The notes beneath the pieces were generated by a model, which was not told the DNA's origin, ran no database searches, and worked only from the letters and a program-made list of their open reading frames with translations. The translations under genes and the position numbers were made by a program. From Miscanthus floridulus (taxonomy: Eukaryota > Streptophyta > Magnoliopsida > Poales > Poaceae): a DNA stretch of 64,000 bases. The DNA is taken from assembly GCF_019320115.1 (NCBI RefSeq), contig NC_089587.1, forward strand, positions 82,294,463-82,358,462, written 5' to 3'. This document shows, in pieces, positions 1 through 11,019 of the stretch. The first letter of the stretch is position 1. Each line of letters starts with the position of its first letter.

Positions 1-145
1 CGGAGAGACAAAGTTTTTGGAATTTACAACATAGGCGGTTGAACAAACAGCTCGTACAACTATTTATTTGCTATCCACAAACCGTTTAATGGTTGCATGT
101 TGCTATGATCACTTATGAATATCAATCTTATATACCATTATGTTG
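1..145 (+). repeat. Left-arm fragment of the Harbinger-like element
   Basis: The window opens inside a short left-arm copy of the TAA-flanked element described at 294-1370. The same fragment, with its GGGCATGTACAACGGAGAG terminus present, occurs at about 41062-41215 and 51027-51181. In each case it breaks off at a tataccatta stretch and continues into the host sequence gcatcatcagacacac. It carries no gene and looks like a truncated or solo end. Confidence 0.6.
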
Positions 146-293
146 CATCATCAGACACACACACGACCAGCAGAGCAGTAGATCCAAGTACTAGGTCGTC
201 GCACGCTGCGGGACTTTTTTTTTAATCAGCTGCGGGACTATTTTTTTTATTAAAGAATGTAATTAATTAGCGCCGCCGCCGCCGTATGCTTAA

Positions 294-1370
294 GGGCATG
301 TACAACAGAGAGACAACAACTGTCTATAAGTTTTTGGTATTTACAATACAGACGGTTGAACAGACAGCTCGTACGATTCACAGACAGCTGCTATCTATTT
401 AACTGTCCACAAACTGTTTAATGCTTGCATGTTGTCATAATCACTTATGAATATCAATCATATATACCATTGTGTTGCTAATTGGTGCAAAACAAATCCT
501 TCAAAGTAAATCATATATATTATATATATAATGTAATATAATATATTTCATCATAAATCAAATATAACATACGTCTTCTTCCTCATCATAAACCAAATAT
601 AGCATCGAGAGATGGATGGTTCACTTGCTTGTTGCCTGTATTGGGTACGTATAATTGTATTCTAGGTGTATTTCTTCTTTTGTTTTTCTATAGGAAAACG
701 GCAAGGTGACATAGGTGTGACCTTGCTCGTCCATTAAACAGCACGGTAGGCACAGAGCACACATCAATGATCAGTATTTTTCTGAAATCTAACTGGTTGC
801 AAGAACAAAGAAAAATATTCTGCCACTCAACACCAAGAATCACAAGAAGTTTTCCAGCAGAATAGTTTTGAGACAGCAAAAAAATTTGATCTTAGAATCG
901 ACAGGGGAATAACAATTCATATCTCGTCAGAATAGTTCTTTTCGTCAGAACAGATCTTCACAGGGAACAAAACAACAAGATTGATGATCATAGAACTCGC
1001 TGGTGGAGGAAGCCGTAATCAGATTGACCATATGCCCATGCGTCGTCGCTGCCTCGTGGTCGCTGCAGATTTGGGGAGGGAAGGAGTTGCTATTGCGAAT
1101 CGACAGGGCAATGGAGAAGAACTCACGCGCGCGGAGCAAGAGGAACTCACGCCAAGTTTGGCCGCAGGTAGATCCCCACGCACGCCGCTGGGAGACGACG
1201 TCCCATACAACGGCGCTTCTGCCGTCGTGTTAGTCTGAGAACACGCACCGCTGCCGTCGCCTCACCAGAGGATGGCTTTCCTTTCTCGCTTCATTCAATG
1301 CCACCGGAGGGGGTGTTTTTGCAAATATATATCTCTACATATGGCACTCCGACGTCTGTTGTACGTGCCC
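294..1370 (+). mobile_element. PIF/Harbinger-like (Tourist-type) non-autonomous element, copy 1
   Basis: This 1,077-bp element has 16-bp terminal inverted repeats: GGGCATGTACAACAGA on the left and the complement of GGGCACGTACAACAGA on the right, one mismatch apart. It is flanked by TAA on both sides (291-293 and 1371-1373), the usual Harbinger target duplication. No DDE transposase or Myb-like ORF is visible. The small ORFs inside, of 63-85 codons, recur only because the element recurs, and none resembles a known protein. Full-length copies lie at 41367-42443 and 51333-52410, and damaged ones at 23017-24032 and 24209-25950. Confidence 0.7.
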
Positions 1371-1557
1371 TAAAACGTCGTAGGACGAGGACGAGGGCGT
1401 CGCAGGTACAATGTACGGTCGGCCGGCGCCGGTCTCCGTCGTCGTCCGTAGACACGCTGGAAGGCTAGCTGCCTGTTGAAACACGTACGTACAGAAAGCG
1501 GCTGGGTTGGGTGCCTGGTGATGCTTCTGATGCTATATCTACGACTACGACAACGTT
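1371..1557. other. Host repeat unit, no gene
   Basis: Non-coding part of the local repeat unit (acgtcgtaggacgagg through tctacgactacg). The same stretch follows the Harbinger-like element near 25970, 42445 and 52412. I see no ORF with family support. The last three bases (gtt, 1555-1557) form the target duplication of the next CACTA element. Confidence 0.6.
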
Positions 1558-3107
1558 GTTGGAAACGTTAAATTTGTTTGAGTGTTTTTATGTTTGCTGA
1601 GTGTAATTTTTTGGGCACTTGGCAAACAAGTTCTTTGCCGAGTGCTGCTCTAAAAATCACTCGGAAAAAAACACTCGATAAAGAGGAGGTTTGCCGAGTG
1701 TCAAAAAAAAAACACTCAGCAAAGATGGGGTTTGCCGAGTGTTTTTTTTTTGACACTCGGCAAAGAAGAAAAATGTTTTTTCTGAGAAAGGAGAAGAAAA
1801 AAATGAAAAAAAAACTTTGTCGAGTGACCAGATCTAGGACACTCGGCAAAGGAAAAAAATCTTTTTTTCTAAAAAAGAAGAAGAAAAAAAAATGAAAAAA
1901 ACATTGCCGAGTGCCCAAATCTAGGACACTCGGTAAAGAAATAAAATCTTTTTTCTAGAAAAGGAGAAGAAAAAAAAATAAAAAACTTTGCCGAGTGCTC
2001 AGATCTAAGACATTCGGCAAAGAAAAAAATCTTTTAATGAAAAAAACTTGCCGAGTGCCTAGATCTATGACACTCGGCAAAGGAAAAAAATATTTTTTAA
2101 CCGGCCCCAGCGGATGCCCCTCCCCTCCCCCTTCTTCTTCCCCCGCCATCGCCCCTCCCATCCCTCCCATCCTCCCTTCCCGGCCCGGTGCGCCCCTCCC
2201 CTCCCTCCCCTCCGGAGGCCTCCCCATTCTTCTTCTCCCGCCGGCGCCCCTCCCCTCCCCCTTCTTCTTCCCACGGGCGCCCCGGCCTCCCCTCCCCATT
2301 CTTCTTCCCCCGACGGCGCCCCTCCCCTCCACATTCTTCTTCCCCCGACAGCGCCCCTCCCCTCCCCCTTCTTCTTCCCGTGGGCGCCCCTCCTCTCCCT
2401 CCTCCCCTGCCTCCTCCTCAGATCCACCCGCCCGCGCCCTCTCTCCGGCGTCGCCGCGTCGCTCCCCTCCCTCTGGGGGGCCTTCACGGCCGCTTGCGAG
2501 GCAGCCCAGCCCATCCCGTCTATGGCGCAGGGCGGCTCGGCCCCTCCCGGCGATGCGGAGCAGCGGGTGGCGATGCAGATCCGCCCACCTCCCCTCCCTC
2601 CATGGCTCCACTGACGGGTGGCATCGCGGATCCGGTGGGATGGAGCCACCACGGTGCGCATCCGGCGGCGGATCTGGTGGGTTGGATCCCGGTGGCGGTC
2701 GATCCGTGGATCTGATGGTTAAGAGCCCTCCGGCGGCAGGCTCCACGACGAGCAACGCGGCGGCGGTCCCTCCCCTCCCTTTCTTCTCCGGGTAGGATCC
2801 GGCCCTCCCTCTCCCGGATCCGGCGTGCTGTGGTGGTGGTGGCCGGCGGTGGTGGTGGCGGTGGTGGCCGGCGGCTGTGCTGGTGGTACCGCCGGCGACT
2901 TTTTTTCTCGAAAAATATTTGCCGAGTGTTTTTTTGGCCTCGGCATAGTCTTTGCCGAGTGCCCGGCAATTGACACTGGGCAAACAACTCTTTGCCGTTA
3001 AAACCTACGCTGAGTGTCGTTTGCCGAGTGTAACAATCAACAAACGCTTTGCCGAGTGTTTTTGGGGCTTGGAGAGGCACTCGGCAAAGCTCATATATCC
3101 GATAGTG
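1558..3107 (+). mobile_element. Internally deleted CACTA (En/Spm) derivative, 1.55 kb
   Basis: Subterminal arrays of the 12-13-bp motif TTTGCCGAGTGCC and its complement fill 1590-2100 and 2920-3095. The right end reads ATCCGATAGTG, matching a CACTATCGGAT terminus on the other strand. The left end has lost its first bases, so only gTTGGAAACG remains of a CACTA(C/G)TGGAAAC-type terminus. The 3-bp duplication gtt lies at 1555-1557 and 3108-3110. The middle (2105-2890) is a very GC-rich, proline/arginine-codon stretch with overlapping ORFs on both strands and no recognisable domain. It cannot move without an outside transposase. Confidence 0.75.
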
Positions 3108-3154
3108 GTTGGTGATCTGAGCTAGGGCCTAGGGGCAGCCTAGGGCATGTAACC

Positions 3155-3265
3155 CTGTTCGCTTGATCGTATGAGCTATGCTTATCAGTTATGATATAGT
3201 ATGTTTCTCTCACAACAAAACAACATCAGCTGGTTTATAAGCCCCAGAAATGATCAAGCGAATAG
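3155..3265. mobile_element. Small MITE, CTGTTCGCTTGATC termini
   Basis: This 111-bp non-coding element is bounded by inverted repeats CTGTTCGCTTGATC and GATCAAGCGAATAG, 13 of 14 positions paired. Relatives with a diverged left arm occur at about 22136-22236, 42891-42990 and 52848-52956 in the equivalent host position. It was therefore present before the host unit was duplicated. Confidence 0.6.
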
Positions 3266-4480
3266 TGCCGCTCACGCTCATCATCACTCCGTGTCAAGCA
3301 AAGGCAACCACATGGCACGCACATAATTAAATGCATGATTAACACCTTACCGATACACATGTAAAACGTACACCCGCTCATGCATCGCGAGTATATATAC
3401 ATGTACTCTATCTAGTACTCCCATACGTACCTTTTGCGTGTGTAACCAAATGTTCCTGGCTACTAGTATTACCTGTTCATCCATCCGTACATGCTTCCAC
3501 ACATGGTCTTACTGGTCTCTTAGACAAGTATATGTACTACAAGTACATACTTAACCGATCTAATTATATATTCCTTTGTTCATTCTATAACACGGTATAT
3601 ATAGACTATCAAACACGTGCATGTGTTACAGCAGACAATGTGTAATTTGTTGTGTGACCTCACCTAGAGAACCTGTGGTTAGGAGATTTATTTATTTAAC
3701 GATCATGTCATGTGTTTCGATTCGTCTTGAGATCAAATATGTACTATATGTCTGCACGTGTACTTAATCCATATAGGCATGGGAAAGAGTGAGGGACTAG
3801 AAAAACGCCTTGTATTCCAATTCATTTTGGAATCAGAGTATCGGACTACACACCGTTGCTTGACACCAACCCGTACGGGTACAAGAGATTGGATCCATCA
3901 GATTCCCATCGGATGGTTATGAGGAATGACATATGAAGAAACTTTTCTCTCTTTAATATTAGACTAGTAAATATGTCCGTGCATTCCGACGTACATGTCA
4001 TTTCTTATCTTCTCTAGATATATTACTTTTACTATGTATCTAGACATTTTGTATATCTACGTGTATAGCAAAAACTATGTACCTAGAATATCCAAGACGA
4101 TCTATAGGGTGGTATTATTTATGTTTCACCATTTATAAAATTTAAAAGCTATAATTTATTTTTTGACTAGCCGCTAAATGTCCATAGCCCCCTATTTATT
4201 ACACTGCTATAGTTAAATATTAATTTTTGAGACGTTTGAGGACCATAAAAAACTAATTTTAATCTCTATAATTGAAGTCAACAAGGATTATGTGTTGCTG
4301 ACATGTTTATAATACTTATACTTATTGATTATAATGGAAAACTTACTTGAGTTTTCACATGCTAGCCTCTTCGTTTATCGCAAAGATACATTTATTTAGA
4401 CCAGATTAGACAATAAACTATTTAAATTTTCTATTCACATTTTTTATTAGTTGAATCACCTGCTAAAAACTTGATAGTAG
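3266..4480. other. Host repeat unit, AT-rich, no gene
   Basis: Non-coding. It holds the marker block gccgctcacgctcatcatc, the block ending in tgtaatttgttgtgtgacct (the uninterrupted form of the site into which the 14-kb CACTA inserted), and a following AT-rich stretch. The part from about 3640 is repeated at 53360-54450 with several percent divergence and small indels. Nothing protein-like is seen. Confidence 0.6.
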
Positions 4481-4980
4481 AAAATTTGTCTTAGAGAAAA
4501 TCAACAGTTGAAAGGTCCATGATAATTATTTTTATAAAAAAAAAGTCAATGGAAAAAAAATCACCTAAGAGGATCACGGATGCAAAAGAAAAAACAAAAG
4601 AAATCATAAATAAAGAAATTGGACGGAAGGCCAACCAAAAAAAATCAAACAAAAACTGAAGTGCACCCAAAGGAACGGAGGAAAGAAAATTAATATTGAT
4701 TAGACCTAAACTGAACGGGACATGGACTCGGAAAAAAGGATAGGGGACATAATCGAACAATAGATCTTAAAGTGGAAGGGGATTAGAGCTGGGTGAAAAT
4801 AATTATATTGCAGAAATTTTGGCCATAAATATAGAAAAAATAGAGAGTAGAATAGGATTAGGATTCTTACCGAAATTTACTCGGGACTTAAAAAGATCTA
4901 TTTGGATTAGGATTTGAATTTGTACCTATTCAGGTTACCTCAAAAAGGCCTAAGTATATGTTATTATATATAGAAAACTT
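4481..4980. other. AT-rich intergenic sequence
   Basis: Low-complexity AT-rich sequence. The first 170 bases match 54290-54450, after which the two copies part. An 89-codon minus-strand ORF (4760-4491) is phenylalanine-rich and looks like chance in AT-rich DNA. No supported gene. Confidence 0.5.
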
Positions 4981-5700
4981 AAGAAGTTGTAGAGAGACGA
5001 AAATTAATAGTTTTCACATTCACGGAGCTAGTTATAGGAGGTTATACAAAAAAAATGGGTACAAAAAATGGGCTGAAATTTTGCCTCTTTATTATTAGGT
5101 ATAGAAAAAAAAGAAGTTGTAGAGAGACGAACATTAATAGTTTTCACATTCACGGAATTAGTTAGAGGAGGCCATACCAAAAAAATGGGTAACAAAAAAA
5201 TGGACTGAAATTTTGACTCTTCATTATTAGGTATAGATATAGATATAGATAAATACATATATCCTATAATCCTTACCTAGTTATGACGAATTGGACTTGA
5301 AAGGATCTATTTGGATTAGAATTTGAATTCGTACCTATTTAGGTTACCTAAAAAAGGCCTACATATGTTATTATATATAGAAAACATAAGAAGTTGTAGA
5401 GAGACGAAAATTAATAGTTTTCACATTCATGAAGTTAGTTAGAGGAGGTCATATAAAAAAATGGGTACAAAAAATAGGCTGAAATTTTGCCTCTTTATTA
5501 TTAGGTATAGAAAGAAAGCATAAGAAGTTGTAGAGAGACGAACATTAATAGTTTTCGCATTCACGGAATTAGTTAGAGGAGGCCATACCAAAAAAATGGG
5601 TAACAAAAAAATGGACTGAAATTTTACCTCTTTATTATTAGGTGTAGATATAGATATAGATATAGATAAATACTGATATCCTATAATCCTTACCTAGTTA
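4981..5700 (+). repeat. Two-by-two tandem repeat, about 120-130 bp unit
   Basis: The unit begins gaagttgtagagagacgaa, passes through ttcacattcacgga and ends ttattattaggtatag. It occurs four times, starting near 4984, 5113, 5390 and 5523. Units 1-2 and 3-4 form two pairs about 410 bp apart, each pair ending in a short (gatata)n run and followed by cctataatccttacctagtta. This suggests one duplication of the unit followed by a duplication of the pair. Confidence 0.75.
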
Positions 5701-5763
5701 CGACGAATTTATCATATACTCTACATGCTTTTTAGTATTCCATCGCCCCATATCTATAGAATC

Positions 5764-6240
5764 TTTGGTTGGCCTAGAGGAGGGTGAATAGGCCTGTCAA
5801 AATAAACACACAAACTTTTATTAATTTCACCCTATGACACTGCTGCTCTGACGGGCGACACCGCCGAACTGTGGCACTGCTAGGCCAGAACAGCGGCACT
5901 GCCGTACCCGCAGACAACTTTGAGCCACAGTTCAAAATCAGTGAACGAAAACTTAGATCGGAGAAATTTCTCAGCTTACTGCTGGTATGATAGTCACAGA
6001 TCGAGAGCTGGAAGTAGTAGGAAAACCACACACAAGTAGATCGACTAGAAACCCTAGAAATCACCTCAACAACAATATGACATGCAAGTAATGTAAATCA
6101 AGTACAAGGGACACAATGATTTATCCCGTGGTTCAGCTCGCCATCAAGGCTTGCCTACGTCCATGTTGTTGAGGTTACTCCGAACACTCCAGTGGCCCCG
6201 TGGTTTTAAAATCACCGAGGTCGAGCCCTGCAAGGGGCGG
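5764..6240 (-). mobile_element. Copia LTR remnant, minus strand
   Basis: The stretch starting ttggcctagaggagggtgaa is the reverse complement of the 3' LTR end typical of SIRE/Maximus-type Copia elements; compare the LTR end near 10930-10967 in this window. The rest (acacaatgatttatcccgtg through ccctgcaagg) resembles the body of such LTRs. No internal domains or target duplications are visible, so this is a fragment. The family assignment is by eye. Confidence 0.5.
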
Positions 6241-6257
6241 ATGAACCCCACATAGTG

Positions 6258-7870
6258 GCTACAAGCATATGCCACCGCTGTGCGTGCCGCCTGTGGAGAT
6301 ACCAGTGTAATGGCGAACTATCTTTCTGTCATGCTCACGTCGACCGCAATAAACTGGCTCACGAGCCTCGCCCCAGATTCCATCAAATCTTGGGAATAGT
6401 TGAAGAAGGTCTTCACCGACAATTACATGGCTACGTGTACTCGGCCGGGCACCAAGCATGATCTGAATCGCATTTATCAGAAACCATTCAAGCTCCTCCG
6501 TAGTAAAATCAGACGATTTTCCGAGACGAGGAATTCTATTCCTAACATCACGGAAGCAGAAGTCATCACCGCCTTTGTCAGAGGACTCCATCACCGCGAC
6601 CTCCTCTCCAAATTCAATTGCAAGCCGCCAAAGGGGATTGGCAAGATGATCACGACCGCCAATCAATATACCAACGCTGAAGAGGCCAAAGTCTGCTTCA
6701 ACGTGGATGCGGGCACTCACCGACCAACTCGCCACAGCGACGAGTGCCCCGACGAATGACGCCATAGTGACTACCGCTAAGACGACCGCGGCCACCATCA
6801 GGACAGTGGCCGTGATCGGCCAGAAGGGTCTAAAGCTGGTCAGTATCGTCGTCGCTGACCAAACAACATCATCGCCGCCGTTGACGAACCTCGCGCCAAA
6901 CGTAACTACGACGAGTAGTACAAGAAAATCCTCGAAGGCCCGTTCCCCTCCACAATAACAAGCACAAGATGAAGGACTGCCTTGGCTTGGCTAAGAGTTT
7001 TAGGCCAAACAGAAGGACGATGACAATGACGACGGAGCCAGAGGTCACCGACAACCTAGGGACAACAATAACGTCTTCCAAGATCATGACAAAGTGGTTG
7101 CCACTATCTTTGGGGCCTCCCCACCGCCGAGAACAGAAGAGATCAAAAACTCACCGCCCACCGGGTGCTCACCATCAACACAGAAGATGCTATCGCCGAC
7201 CCAGCTATCGCCCCTAGTCTGAGGTCACCATCACCTTCAGTAGGGCCAACTAGTGGGCAAACATCCCTTACACAGGGCGTTTCCCCCTCGTTCTCGATGC
7301 AACCATCAAGAAAGTACTCTTCAGCAAAGTACTCATCGACGACGGAAGCGCCCTGAACCTCCTCTTTGCCGGAACCCTAAATGAGCTTGGCCTTGGAGTA
7401 GAACACCTCACTCCCTCCGACTCCTCCTTCTGGGGTGTGGTACCTAGTAGGGCATCACGACTGCTTGGAGAGATCACCCTCCCGATACAATTCAGCATGG
7501 CTAGCAACTTCCACATCGAGCACATCAACTTCTACGTCGCTGACTTCAACACCGCCTACCACGCCATACTTGGTCGGCCAACTCTGGCCAAGTTCATGGT
7601 CATACCGCACTACGCCTATCTGGTATTGAAGATGCCCTCGCCTGTAGGAGTTCTGGCCCTATGGACCAACCTCTCTATCGCCTACGCCAGCGTAACAGAG
7701 AGTCAAGGAAAAGTGCCAAGGAAGGGATACTGCAAAAATACATCACCCGAAAAGAGGGTGCAAAATTACTCCTTAAAATTTACTTTGGCTCCTATGGCAA
7801 TCACGCGGCCTCCAGAAACCTGGTCGGCAAAGTTTGTTGTACTCAACTCAAACTACAACTTCTATTAAAG
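6258..7870 (+). pseudogene. Gypsy gag-protease fragment, frameshifted
   Basis: About 6260-6710 encodes a retrotransposon gag core, with W-L-T-S-L-A-P-D-S-I near its start, then a stop, then the stretch LKKVFTDNYMATCTRPG and a run ending in YTNAEEAKVCF. After several frame changes, 6940-7110 carries a conserved tail with HKMKDCLGLAKSF. From 7165 a retropepsin-like domain follows: LIDDGSALNLLF at about 7330-7365, then YHAILGRPTLAKF at about 7558-7596. That order (gag, linker, aspartic protease) matches Gypsy polyproteins. Reverse transcriptase, RNase H and integrase are absent: the homology stops near 7870 at an unrelated sequence. Multiple shifts and a stop mean it is dead. Confidence 0.75.
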
Positions 7871-8390
7871 GTCAAACTTCATATCTAGAAAAGAAACTAT
7901 AGTTTTACCCGGGTCAAAACAGCATCATGAAAAAAGGAGTTAACTATTGATCCAACACTTAGAAGTATTTTTAGGCTAGTTCATGAACATAAACCCTAGA
8001 TCATTTTTTATCTTAAGTATTTCTAGACTGTTTTAAGTGATCAAACAACAAGTCACTATAAAAAAATCTAGAGTTAGCCACATTTCTCAATACCCAAGCC
8101 ATGGTAAAAATTAAAATTTATCAATTTTCATAGCTCGGCGCCAAGATCCACGGCGCCGAGCTCATGCCACGTCCGCGCCACGCAAGCAACCACGTCAACG
8201 GCATGAAGAAAATGACCCTGGATCTCGGCGCCAAAATAATTGGTGCCGAGACGTGTAAGTTCGGCGCCAATTGTCACGGCGCTGAGGTCAGGGTCTATTT
8301 TTTGAAAGGATACTGCCAAGGGCGTATTTGCTAAAATCTTTAAAAAAGGGGGGCTGAAAAACAAAAAAAATACGACGACTATGACAAGGT
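7871..8390. repeat. Repeat fragment with GGCGCC palindromes
   Basis: No gene. Between 8131 and 8285 the motif CTCGGCGCC and its complement GGCGCCGAG alternate several times in inverted pairs. Flanking AT-rich DNA ends ggggctgaaaaacaaaaaaa. It resembles the end of an unclassified dispersed grass repeat. No terminal repeats or target duplication could be fixed, so the class is left open. Confidence 0.4.
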
Positions 8391-8561
8391 TGGTTGGTGA
8401 TCTGAGATAGGGCCTAGGGGCATGTATATATACTGTAGTGCCACTCATGCTCATCATCACTCCATGTCAAGCAAAGGCAACCACACTGCACGCACATAAT
8501 TAAATGCATGATTAACACCTTATCGATACACTTGTAAAATGTACACCCGCTCATGCATCGC
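8391..8561. other. Host repeat unit, no gene
   Basis: Carries ggttggtgatctgagatagg and the gccactcatgctcatcatc marker block, ending in tgcatcgc (8554-8561), which is the target duplication of the next element. The unit resumes at 9401. Confidence 0.6.
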
Positions 8562-9400
8562 TAGTGCTGGCCCTAGGGTTAGGGCATGAGGTGTGACAGC
8601 CGAGGGCCCAAGCGGAGGAGGGGCCCAAGCCTAGGTATACAAACCCCCAGGTCCTATAGTTTATTAGGCGTTAGCAAACTAATGAGAAGAGAGACATAGA
8701 ACTGGTCAGACAGCCCAAAAAGACAACATCGGTATTTCTTTTCTAGTTTCCTTTCCCACGGCCCTAGGGTAGAGAGGAGACGAGGAGTCACGCTGCACAC
8801 AGCACACTCTGATCGTGAGTTCACGACGTGCGCCTTACACATGCGGAGCTGGCGAGCCGCGCCGCCGCGAAGAGCTAGCCTACCAGAGACACGAACATGG
8901 TGAATGAGGACGGCGACCAGGTAGGGCTCCACGATGACGACATCTTGATTCTTGGCTTCTTATGAATTGAGATCACTGATCAGTTGTTTAGCCCCAAGGT
9001 AATTTTTTCTTTTTATTTTTAATCCAAATTAATTATTTGTATAGTATTCTAAACTTCTAGTACTTTGTACCCATATAGTCATATTTTTATTCTAATTTAG
9101 GTGTTAGAATTTTAGAATGTTGCCTAAGAAACATTTGTCATGGGTGAGAAAAAAAATGAATATATTGCTTTTTTAATCTACATTGTTCCTCGATAATTAT
9201 CATACATCTACAAATATATTGCTTAATCTACATTGTTTCTCGATAATTATTAGACATGTTAAATTAAAAATATGCTATTGAATTTGCTTTCATTTTGCAA
9301 GTAAAATTAGTGTCTATATATTATAAGATTTTATACATGGTTAATACGGCCGTTGCGATGAGATCGCCATAGGGCCCTTAAAATCGTAGGACTGGCACTG
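8562..9400. mobile_element. Non-autonomous hAT element, 839 bp
   Basis: The termini are TAGTGCTGGCCCTA on the left and TAGGACTGGCACTG on the right, an imperfect inverted pair of the hAT type. It is flanked by an 8-bp target duplication with one mismatch: tgcatcgc (8554-8561) and tgcatcac (9401-9408). Other copies of the host unit read straight through this point. It contains no transposase domain. The only ORF of note (92 codons, 8932-8654, minus) is not recognisable. Confidence 0.75.
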
Positions 9401-9536
9401 TGCATCACCAGTATATATACAAGTACTCTATCTAGTACTCCCATATATACCTTTTGCGTGTGTAACCAAATGGTCCTGGCTACTAGTATTACCAGTTCAT
9501 CCATCCGTACATACTTCCACACTTGGTCTTACTAGT

Positions 9537-10967
9537 TGAAAGCATCTAGGCCCCTAGTTGGGTTTCGGTGATTAATGACAATACGTGATTACTGTGACTA
9601 ACGTGTGTTTTGCAGAGGCAATTAAGTTAGGTCACGGTAATGGAGATCGATTGGGCTATCATGGTGGTCATGCCCCTACGATGGAAATCGTTTCGGTTTT
9701 CAAAGGATGGACGACAAGGTTAAGGATGGACTAGTTCTAAGTGTCGTTTGGTGTTGAGGAGACACTTAGAGTAGTTTAGGACTTTGTTTTTTCTTTGGCT
9801 GTACTATTAAGGGGGTATGGACGGGTAGCTTGACCTAGGTGAGTCTAGTGAGTTAGGTGTGGTGCACACTTGCTAACTCTAGCACTAGGTAGCTCCTAAA
9901 AAGCCGTTAGATCCATTGGAGCAAACTTCATTCACGTATGATCAAGAGTTGGAAGTGAATGGAGGGTCAAATGCTGACCGGATGCTAGCGCAGAGTCCGG
10001 TCAGTTCATTTGATCAAGGAGATTTCATCTGGTGCGACCGAACGCTGAGAGGTGAGTGACTGGATGCTAGGTCTCAGCGTTCGGTCGACTCTAGTAAGGT
10101 TCTAGGGAGGGAAAATCGTGACCGAACGTGTCCGGTCACAACTTAAACACTGGAGTTCAGGGAGAACTGACCGAAGCATCCGGTCAATATGGCCGGAGCG
10201 TCCAGTCACCCCGTAGAGGCATATAACAGTTTGTTTTTCAACCAAGGTTATAAATACTTCCTCTATTCATGTGTGGGGGGTACTTTTGCTCATTCCAACA
10301 GCTGAGAAACACCTTTGAGAGTGCAAAGAAGAGCTAGGTCCTAGTGAGGTGATTGAGATTTGAGAATCCCAAAGAGAGCCCTCATTAGTGAAAGCAAGAG
10401 TAGCAAAATGTGCATCCACCCTTCTCATTAGGCTTGTCGTGGTCAAGTGAGAGTTCATGCTTGTTACTCTTGATGATCGCCATCATCTAGATGGCTTGGT
10501 GGTGATTGGGAGCTTGGTGATCATCCAGCGGAGCTTGTGGATGACCCAACTCAAGTTGTGAGCGGTTGTGGGTGATTCACCATGATGGAGTGTCAAAGAA
10601 TCAACCCATAGAGAGCACTTGATCCTTGCACGGATCAAGGGGGAGCTACACACTTGCGCGTGTGCTCCAACGAGGACTAGTGGGGAGTGACGACTCTCCG
10701 ATACCTCAGCAAAACATCGCCGTGTTCCTCCTTCTCACTTTACCTTGAGCATTTACTTTGAGCAATTCAATTCTTGTCTTTACATTCATAGAATTGCCAT
10801 GCTAGAGTAGGATTGAAATATAGGTTGCTAAACTTTTGTATGGTAGATCAATAGAAACACTTTCTAGACACAAGGGGTTAATTGGGCTAACCGTAGGACT
10901 TAATTATTGCAAAAAAAATTAGAATTAGTCCAATTCACCCCTCCTCTTAGGTATCTTGATCCTTTCA
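9537..10967 (+). repeat. 5' LTR of the Copia element
   Basis: Begins TGAAAGCATCTAGG and ends CCTTTCA (1,431 bp). Compared with the 3' LTR it lacks about 70 bp in the region rich in GACCGGACGCTG motifs, and it shows many C-to-T and G-to-A differences at that motif. The region around 10240-10260 (ggttataaatacttcctc) contains a TATA-like element that probably marks the LTR promoter. Confidence 0.92.
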
Positions 10968-10969
10968 AT

Positions 10970-10981
10970 TGGTATCAGAGC
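10970..10981 (+). other. Primer-binding site (initiator tRNA-Met type)
   Basis: TGGTATCAGAGC begins two bases after the 5' LTR. This is the standard Copia primer-binding site, complementary to the 3' end of initiator methionine tRNA. Confidence 0.9.
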
Positions 10982-11019
10982 CTCGTACTCACGAATTAGA
11001 CTTAACCGTCTAGAGAAAT

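Noticed and set aside
688..879. 63-codon ORF found five times (also at 23397, 24561, 41761 and 51727)
   Set aside because: It recurs only because the Harbinger-like element recurs; its frame is not preserved by selection in any visible way and no homologue is recognised.
1955..2983. 342-codon minus-strand and 266-codon plus-strand ORFs in the GC-rich middle of the small CACTA
   Set aside because: Both strands and several frames are open at once because stop codons are rare in this composition. The proteins are proline/arginine runs that read into subterminal repeats.
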